A stretch of 7,775 nucleotides of DNA, taken from positions 1 to 7,775 of the forward strand of contig JAATGW010000229.1 in assembly GCA_015654495.1 (NCBI GenBank), read 5' to 3'. This DNA comes from Chitinophagales bacterium (GTDB lineage Bacteria > Bacteroidota > Bacteroidia > Chitinophagales > Chitinophagaceae). Positions 1-5,170 of this stretch are shown in pieces. The stretch's first letter is position 1. Every line of letters starts with the position of its first letter. The notes below the pieces were generated by a model. That model did no database searches. It worked only from the letters and a program-made list of their open reading frames with translations, and had not been told where the DNA came from. Position numbers and translations under genes: made by a program.

Positions 1-1200
1 AAAATAATAGAATGTATCCCGAGTTCAGAGAGTTTTCTTTACTCACTTGCGCAAGCTGTTTACCAGAATCCGTATGCCATGCAAAGATGGACCCGGCAAT
101 TTTCACCGGAATTCCACCAGGAGGTAAAAGACATCTTGATTCAAAAAAAGCCTGAACCTCTTAATTCATTTATTAAAATATCGGTTAAACTGATCGAAGA
201 AGTGATTGCTGATTCACACAATCATCACCGCGTTTGGTATGAAAAAGCCCAATTAATAAAATGGAATATCCTTTTTTCCCGCACACCCGATTCTGTTAGA
301 AAATATATTATAGAGTGGATCGCCGGACAGTTAACCGATTCATTCCTGAGAATATCCCTGACGACCATTTTCGAAAAAGGGCATTACACAGATATGTTAA
401 CACTGATAGATAACCTTGCACGATTCCCCCGCCTGTTTCATATTCAGGGAAATCAACAGGGAGCAGTTCCTCTGGCACTGAATAAAATAATAGTGGCTGC
501 ATTGGCAAGTATTAACACAAGCAGAAAAGATCAGGTGGATAATAAAGTTGTGGAAAAGAAAATGCCGGAGAAATCCGAAAAAAATGAAGGTGATAAAGGC
601 TATTTAGAAAAAGAATTGAAAACGAATAAAGAAAATGCTACGCTTCCGATAAATAAAAGCGAAATAAATATTGAACGGAAGGAAATGATCCCAACCACCG
701 GCGATAATGAAATATATATCGAAAATGCCGGTATAGTCTTACTTGCTCCATTCATCGAACTTTTTTTTGAACAGTTTGGCATAAAAACAAATGACAACCT
801 GGACGATATTGATGCATCGCTGGGTATACAGTTATTGCAATTGGTAATCACGGATAAATGGGATGAAGAAGAATATCATCTGGTTTTAAATAAGATCCTA
901 TGTGGACGATCTCCGGAATGGCCGGGATATCGCATCAGTGATATACCTCAGAATGCACGGACTGAATGCGCAGAGTTATTGCAAAATATAATTCATCATT
1001 GGGAAGGATTAAAAAATTCGTCGCCTGATGCTGTACAGGAAACTTTTTTGCAACGACAAGGCAGGTTGCTTTTTAAAGACGGGCAGTGGCAGCTTTGGAT
1101 CGAATACAAGACCACTGATATTTTACTTGGGTCTATTCCCTGGAGTTTTTCTGTAATAAAACTTCCCTGGATGCAATTTCCTTTATATGTCAATTGGTAA
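1..1200 (+). CDS. Contractile injection system tape-measure protein, C-terminal part (5' end outside window)
   Basis: The reading frame is open from base 1 to the TAA at 1198-1200, giving 399 visible residues. The 26 codons before the first ATG (79) read as normal coding sequence, so the true start is upstream of the window. The C-terminal block (visible residues about 238-399) has the hallmarks of the CIS_TMP family (Afp14/Pvc14-like): an opening ENAGIVLLAPFIELFFEQFG, then DEEEYHLVLNKILCG, a helix with NIIHHWEGLKNSSPDAVQ, a QRQGRL segment, and the ending SIPWSFSVIKLPWM followed by PLYVNW. In this family the protein is thought to set tube and sheath length during assembly in the cytoplasm. 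Before that block, residues about 1-165 look helical and residues about 171-235 form a Lys/Glu-rich, probably disordered linker. The next gene starts 20 nt downstream. Family assignment is from recognised motifs, not a search; length and N-terminus cannot be judged here. Confidence 0.88.
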   Translation, partial: KIIECIPSSESFLYSLAQAVYQNPYAMQRWTRQFSPEFHQEVKDILIQKKPEPLNSFIKISVKLIEEVIADSHNHHRVWYEKAQLIKWNILFSRTPDSVRKYIIEWIAGQLTDSFLRISLTTIFEKGHYTDMLTLIDNLARFPRLFHIQGNQQGAVPLALNKIIVAALASINTSRKDQVDNKVVEKKMPEKSEKNEGDKGYLEKELKTNKENATLPINKSEINIERKEMIPTTGDNEIYIENAGIVLLAPFIELFFEQFGIKTNDNLDDIDASLGIQLLQLVITDKWDEEEYHLVLNKILCGRSPEWPGYRISDIPQNARTECAELLQNIIHHWEGLKNSSPDAVQETFLQRQGRLLFKDGQWQLWIEYKTTDILLGSIPWSFSVIKLPWMQFPLYVNW

Positions 1201-1220
1201 ATAACCTTAAACCTATGTAT

Positions 1221-1289
1221 ATGAAAAAATATATCACCAACTGTGTTTTGATACTGGTATTGTTAACAACGATACAAAGGGTCGACGCA
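1221..1289 (+). other. Sec signal peptide of the secreted multidomain protein
   Basis: Residues 1-23 have a basic start (MKKY), a hydrophobic core (CVLILVLLTTI) and a plausible signal peptidase I site after VDA, leaving Gln24 at the mature N-terminus, a frequent arrangement in Bacteroidota. Cys8 lies at the start of the hydrophobic core and not at a lipobox, so this is not a lipoprotein signal. The predicted export matters because the neighbouring genes encode products without visible signal peptides. Confidence 0.85.
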
Positions 1290-4200
1290 CAAATAAGAGC
1301 TGTAATGACCGGACCAGGCAAGCATGCATCTACCATTGATTATAGTAACCATCCGGAGATAACAAGCCCTACACTTGTGCTTTACAATTCAAGCGGGCCG
1401 GGTAATTGTGAAGCGACCGTTACATTTACCAATCAAGGCGGGCCAGCATTATGGAAAGTATATCCCAGCGCTATTTTCGGTGCTCCCGGTTTTCCTCCCT
1501 CACCTCGAATGCAGGTTGCAGGCGCAGACATCATTCTCATACCGGACCCTGATTTGGGTACTTCTTATACACACCCGGGACCAGCTTCAAATACTTTTAC
1601 CATAACACTGAGATCAACATCGCCTTTTTCCGGAGGCTTTGCAATACAGGCAAATGGGGCTAATGACATTGAAGTTGCTTTTAACTCATTAAGTCAATCA
1701 TGTATTGGTGTGGAGCTTGCCATCACAGTCAATTTAACAAGGACATCTGTGTTTGATTGTATTGCTGCCGGAGAGACATTTCCGGGTTATAATATTACAG
1801 TCAGTGACAATCTCCCTATTGGAACGGGACCTAAGACTTATGCTCTTTCATTGGCAGGTAACGGCGTCGCTCTCCCGGCTAATTTTGTTATCAATTCAGC
1901 ACCCGCTGAGATTGTAGTTACTGACCCGGCAGCTCCGCCAGCTCTACAAATCAGAACAGCAACGATAAGTGGAGGTTTGGGAAACGGAATATCCCTTGTT
2001 GCTGCCACTTCAGGAACATTCCCATTCACATTAACTGCAACAGAAACCGGCGGCGGTGCGCATACTGGTGTAGCCGGGGGAACATTTATGATAGATCCCA
2101 ATTGCCAGAAAAATGTTTTGGTAGTAAAAGTTGATCCTGTTGGCGGAGGTCCGGCATGGATTCCGGCCGATGAGCCAATGATCAAAATGGCTGATGTTAA
2201 AAACTGGTTATCAAGAGCCAGTTTTGGTCAGGCTATATTCAATCCGTTCCCGCGTGTCGGCGCATCAAATGCACCCGCTCAACTTTTGAATAATTTTACC
2301 TTTTATAATAATCCGAATCCAACATCACCTGCACTTCCAACAATTCCATTGGTGTCGTTAGCGCAGGAGGTGATAAATAAATTATTAACTGTAAACGCTA
2401 CCGAGTTAGATCATATTAAACATCTGATATTATTTCTTAACACAACTTCAAATTCAGACATTGGTCCTTCGGGATACTGGGCGGTACCTTCACTAACTTA
2501 CGACAAGCCTGGCGGTGGTAAAATAACACTTGGTGTATCTATTCATACGAGAGATGCAGGCTGGAAGGTCGTTGCACACGGAGTCGGTCATCAGTTCGAT
2601 CTGAACGATCTTACTTTGTTTGATCCGGTTCTTGGTGTTGTAAATCAAAGTGTCACACCAATTGATTATGATATAATGGCTATACCTCCGGCGGGTGTAA
2701 ACAACTTAAAGAATATACATCCATTAACTGCGGGTAAGTTTATGCGTAAAACGCCGAATCCTGATTGGATCGGAACTGCAAATTCACCTTCGGTCGAATT
2801 TATAGATAACACCACGGTCAGTTCCATAACAAAAACAATAATACCTGTAAGTAGTTGGGCACCGGGTGAAAGCAGACCAGTTGCCATTGTACTTGGGTTA
2901 GATAACAGTAGTACAACTCTTGGTGGTGAGCATACCTATATCTGGATCGAGGCACGCCCTGCTGATCCTTCAAAAGATGATGTGCCAAGCATTCAGCCAA
3001 ACGATCTCATAGTCTATTATGCCAACAAAGAAATAAAGGACGGAGTAGGGCAAAATATGAAGTGGGAGGACCTTGACCCTGGTGCAGCTTTCCAGTTTTC
3101 TTACCCGAATAATGGTACTACTGTTAAAAATATCGGGCAATCGGGATGGGCTATCAAAAGTTGTGTGAAATCCACCGTTAGTGGTGTAGATCAATATGCT
3201 GTAGTATTATCTTATACAGCACCTGTTAATACATATGATGTCACCATTAACGCGGGTACAACAGGGTGGACCAGCCCTGATATTGAAACGGTAATTCCGG
3301 CATGCAAAGGTGCAGCCTGTAACGCGACCAATACAGAAGTGCAGGGATTAATCGCCGGCGATGTGGACACCAGAGTAAACGCATATATAACTACCAGCGC
3401 CGGTTCTTTTACAGCCGATGTAATTGTGGAATTTAGTATCAGCCGTTTGGCGGTATCAGGAGTTGCGGATTTATCACGAACCACATTCGCTTCTGTTTTT
3501 GCCAGTATCCCTGCAGGGACCACTAAACACAAAGTATCGGCAATCCTGAATCTGAAATTTATTGAAGGCACTTCGTGGGGGCCAACATTAATAAGTGCCC
3601 TTGCTGCACCAACATCCCACTATTGTTTATACGTTAAAATAATCCCCGTAACTCCCGGGGCAGGATCGGGTAACAAAGAGGCTCAAAAAAACACTGGTTT
3701 TATTTTAGATGGATCGGCAAGTCCGTTTCCTCCGATTGACTACACGTTTTATGTATCAAATCCTGACGAAAAACCGAGGCTCATTTTATTTAATACACAA
3801 AATATTCCTGATCAATGGCAATTTAAATTAACACCTGATAAAGTAACGCTGAATGCTAAACAAGAAAAGAAAATAGATATGCGCATAGAAGTACCTGTTA
3901 ATTTTTCAAACTGTACCGACTTTCCTTTGCAGATCGGTGCTTCCATGCCGTCAGATCATACCCTTACGCCCCTGGGAGGAATTATGACCTATGTCAGGCT
4001 TCGTCAGAAAACAAATCTGACAATCGCCAGCAGTGTAATGAAATGTACGGGCGATACATTGATAAGATACGGGAATCAGGACGGTCAAAATGATTATGGA
4101 AAATTGCTTAATCAATACCAGGAAATCTGGAAAAAGAACGGAAAAGAAAAAGCCGGGGAATGTGCCACTTTGATAATTAAGGGATGTACTAATCCTGTGC

Positions 4201-5153
4201 GTGCCAATGAAAAAATAACCATTGTATATCAGGATCCTTCTGGTAACCCCATATACAAAATAGTTACAACCGACGCAGGTGGATGTTATGAAGATGACTT
4301 TATCGTGATAGAAGGAGGTGAGTGGACAACTACTGCAATTTACCCGGGAGATGCTTGTTCGGGATCAGCTAAAGTAGTCACTACAACAAATGTTGCAATT
4401 GCTGTTACCGGTGATCAGGACAACGATGGTTTGAAAGATCCGGACGAGGTCCAGGGAGATGATGATAATGATAACATACCAAATCAACTTGATCCGGATA
4501 GTGACAATGATGGAATCATAGATGGTAAAGAGCCATCCGGAGATTTCGATTGCGACGGACTTCCCAACGTGATCGACACCGATAGCGATAACGATGGCAT
4601 TGCGGATGGCGTTGATCAAACAAGGTATGGTAATTCAGTACAGTACAAAACTTTTTTCAGTGCGATGTTTCACCGCCTGGATTTTGATTCAGATCTTCCT
4701 GTAAAAGATGGAAATGGATTCAATATCCGGGGAGGATATAATTTGCATCCGCATTGGGGACTGGAAGCAGAATTCGGTTTTACGTTTACCGAAGATTTGA
4801 GCAAAAAAACCGGAACAGTATACAATGTAAATCTCAATGGCCTCTATTATTTCAATAACAGAAATGTTTCGCCTTATCTGACTGCAGGCGCAGGTGCCTT
4901 GCTTTTTAATGGATTTACAAGCTCCGATAACAGCTTTGCGTTGAACGGTGGCATAGGACTTTTTGTTTCATCACCTGATATCTTAAATTCCTTTGCATTG
5001 AGGGCAGAAATAAAAGGACACTATGGATTTAGCGGTTACAGTGCGGGCGGGAATTTCAATATCCAGTATTCTCTTGGTATCAGTTATCGCATACGCACAA
5101 AATCGACACCTTGTAAGATTCAAAAAATTGCAAAGGCAGCTATGCGTAAATAA
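1221..5153 (+). CDS. Secreted multidomain protein: degenerate M6-peptidase-like region, Ig-like modules, TSP type-3 repeats, C-terminal OMP beta-barrel
   Basis: This 1310-residue protein appears to be exported and anchored in the outer membrane. Order of parts: signal peptide (1-23); beta-rich, Ig-like N-terminal region (24-298); M6-peptidase-like region (about 299-610) with HGVGH at 453-457, a Met-turn-like DYDIM at 482-486, TYIWIEAR at 572-579 and DLIVYY at 595-600; CARDB-like module (about 690-830) with HYCLYV and NKEAQKN; two further Ig-like modules (about 840-960 and 975-1058, the second with cysteines 981, 989, 1022 and 1046); Asp-rich type-3 repeats (1065-1133); a beta-barrel (about 1142-1291); and a short basic tail. 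The frame also opens at TTG 1194 and ATG 1215. ATG 1221 is preferred because MKKY begins a textbook signal peptide, with ATG 1215 nearly equal. It sits between a tape-measure gene and a DUF4157 gene, in a probable operon. Because the zinc motif lacks its glutamate, peptidase activity is not expected. I do not recognise the full-length protein; its function is unknown. Confidence 0.9.
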   Translation: MKKYITNCVLILVLLTTIQRVDAQIRAVMTGPGKHASTIDYSNHPEITSPTLVLYNSSGPGNCEATVTFTNQGGPALWKVYPSAIFGAPGFPPSPRMQVAGADIILIPDPDLGTSYTHPGPASNTFTITLRSTSPFSGGFAIQANGANDIEVAFNSLSQSCIGVELAITVNLTRTSVFDCIAAGETFPGYNITVSDNLPIGTGPKTYALSLAGNGVALPANFVINSAPAEIVVTDPAAPPALQIRTATISGGLGNGISLVAATSGTFPFTLTATETGGGAHTGVAGGTFMIDPNCQKNVLVVKVDPVGGGPAWIPADEPMIKMADVKNWLSRASFGQAIFNPFPRVGASNAPAQLLNNFTFYNNPNPTSPALPTIPLVSLAQEVINKLLTVNATELDHIKHLILFLNTTSNSDIGPSGYWAVPSLTYDKPGGGKITLGVSIHTRDAGWKVVAHGVGHQFDLNDLTLFDPVLGVVNQSVTPIDYDIMAIPPAGVNNLKNIHPLTAGKFMRKTPNPDWIGTANSPSVEFIDNTTVSSITKTIIPVSSWAPGESRPVAIVLGLDNSSTTLGGEHTYIWIEARPADPSKDDVPSIQPNDLIVYYANKEIKDGVGQNMKWEDLDPGAAFQFSYPNNGTTVKNIGQSGWAIKSCVKSTVSGVDQYAVVLSYTAPVNTYDVTINAGTTGWTSPDIETVIPACKGAACNATNTEVQGLIAGDVDTRVNAYITTSAGSFTADVIVEFSISRLAVSGVADLSRTTFASVFASIPAGTTKHKVSAILNLKFIEGTSWGPTLISALAAPTSHYCLYVKIIPVTPGAGSGNKEAQKNTGFILDGSASPFPPIDYTFYVSNPDEKPRLILFNTQNIPDQWQFKLTPDKVTLNAKQEKKIDMRIEVPVNFSNCTDFPLQIGASMPSDHTLTPLGGIMTYVRLRQKTNLTIASSVMKCTGDTLIRYGNQDGQNDYGKLLNQYQEIWKKNGKEKAGECATLIIKGCTNPVRANEKITIVYQDPSGNPIYKIVTTDAGGCYEDDFIVIEGGEWTTTAIYPGDACSGSAKVVTTTNVAIAVTGDQDNDGLKDPDEVQGDDDNDNIPNQLDPDSDNDGIIDGKEPSGDFDCDGLPNVIDTDSDNDGIADGVDQTRYGNSVQYKTFFSAMFHRLDFDSDLPVKDGNGFNIRGGYNLHPHWGLEAEFGFTFTEDLSKKTGTVYNVNLNGLYYFNNRNVSPYLTAGAGALLFNGFTSSDNSFALNGGIGLFVSSPDILNSFALRAEIKGHYGFSGYSAGGNFNIQYSLGISYRIRTKSTPCKIQKIAKAAMRK
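2115..3050 (+). other. M6-like metallopeptidase region with degenerate active site
   Basis: Protein residues about 299-610 follow the outline of M6 (immune-inhibitor-A-like) peptidases: an opening strand NVLVVKVD, a SRASFGQ segment resembling the SfG motif, a zinc-helix position VVAHGVGHQFDLNDL, a DYDIM Met-turn, then HTYIWIEAR and DLIVYY, which resemble the EyR and GLliYh strands of the family. The catalytic glutamate of HExxH is replaced by glycine (codon GGA, 2580-2582). Both histidines and the second glycine are kept. The family link is inferred from motif order and would need a profile search; the glycine substitution is read directly from the sequence. Confidence 0.6.
4413..4616 (+). 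repeat. Thrombospondin type-3-like calcium-binding repeats
   Basis: Residues 1065-1133 of the protein consist of Asp-rich repeats of the form DxDNDGxxD (DQDNDGLKDPDE, DPDSDNDGIIDG, DFDCDGLPN, DTDSDNDGIADG). Such repeats bind calcium and form stiff spacers. They commonly sit next to outer-membrane barrels, as in OmpA/OprF-type proteins. Two copies are also visibly similar at DNA level (around 4498 and 4580), pointing to duplication within the gene. Here the block links the Ig-like modules to the barrel. Confidence 0.88.
4644..5093 (+). other. C-terminal OMP-type beta-barrel domain
   Basis: Residues about 1142-1291 alternate polar and hydrophobic positions with aromatic girdle residues and Gly-rich turns: FSAMFHRLDF, FNIRGGYNL, GLEAEFGFTF, VNLNGLYYF, SPYLTAGAGALLF, FALNGGIGLFV, FALRAEIKGHYGF, FNIQYSLGISYRI. 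That is about eight strands, matching small OMP_b-brl/OmpA-like barrels. About 19 mostly basic residues (RTKSTPCKIQ...) follow the last strand, which is unusual because such barrels normally end with the final strand's aromatic residue. Confidence 0.8.
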
Positions 5154-5170
5154 ACAGGCCAACATATCTA

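Noticed and set aside
79..81. ATG as the start of the tape-measure gene
   Set aside because: The frame is open back to base 1, and the 26 codons before it read as normal helical coding sequence matching the style of the protein; the true start is upstream of the window.
1194..1220. TTG at 1194 as the start of the secreted protein, overlapping the tape-measure stop
   Set aside because: It would add nine residues in front of a complete signal peptide that begins at ATG 1221. TTG is also a weaker start than the ATGs at 1215 and 1221.
1240..1260. Possible lipoprotein signal because of a Cys in the signal peptide
   Set aside because: Cys8 sits at the start of the hydrophobic core with no lipobox before it; a signal peptidase I site after VDA fits better.
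4365..4619. Minus-strand open frame rich in Ile and Val
   Set aside because: It is the antisense of the Asp/Asn-rich repeat codons (GAT/AAT give ATC/ATT on the other strand), so it is a composition artefact.
5154..5170. Terminator or separate promoter between genes 2 and 3
   Set aside because: Only 17 nt separate the genes, with no inverted repeat and no Bacteroidota-type promoter pattern that I can see.
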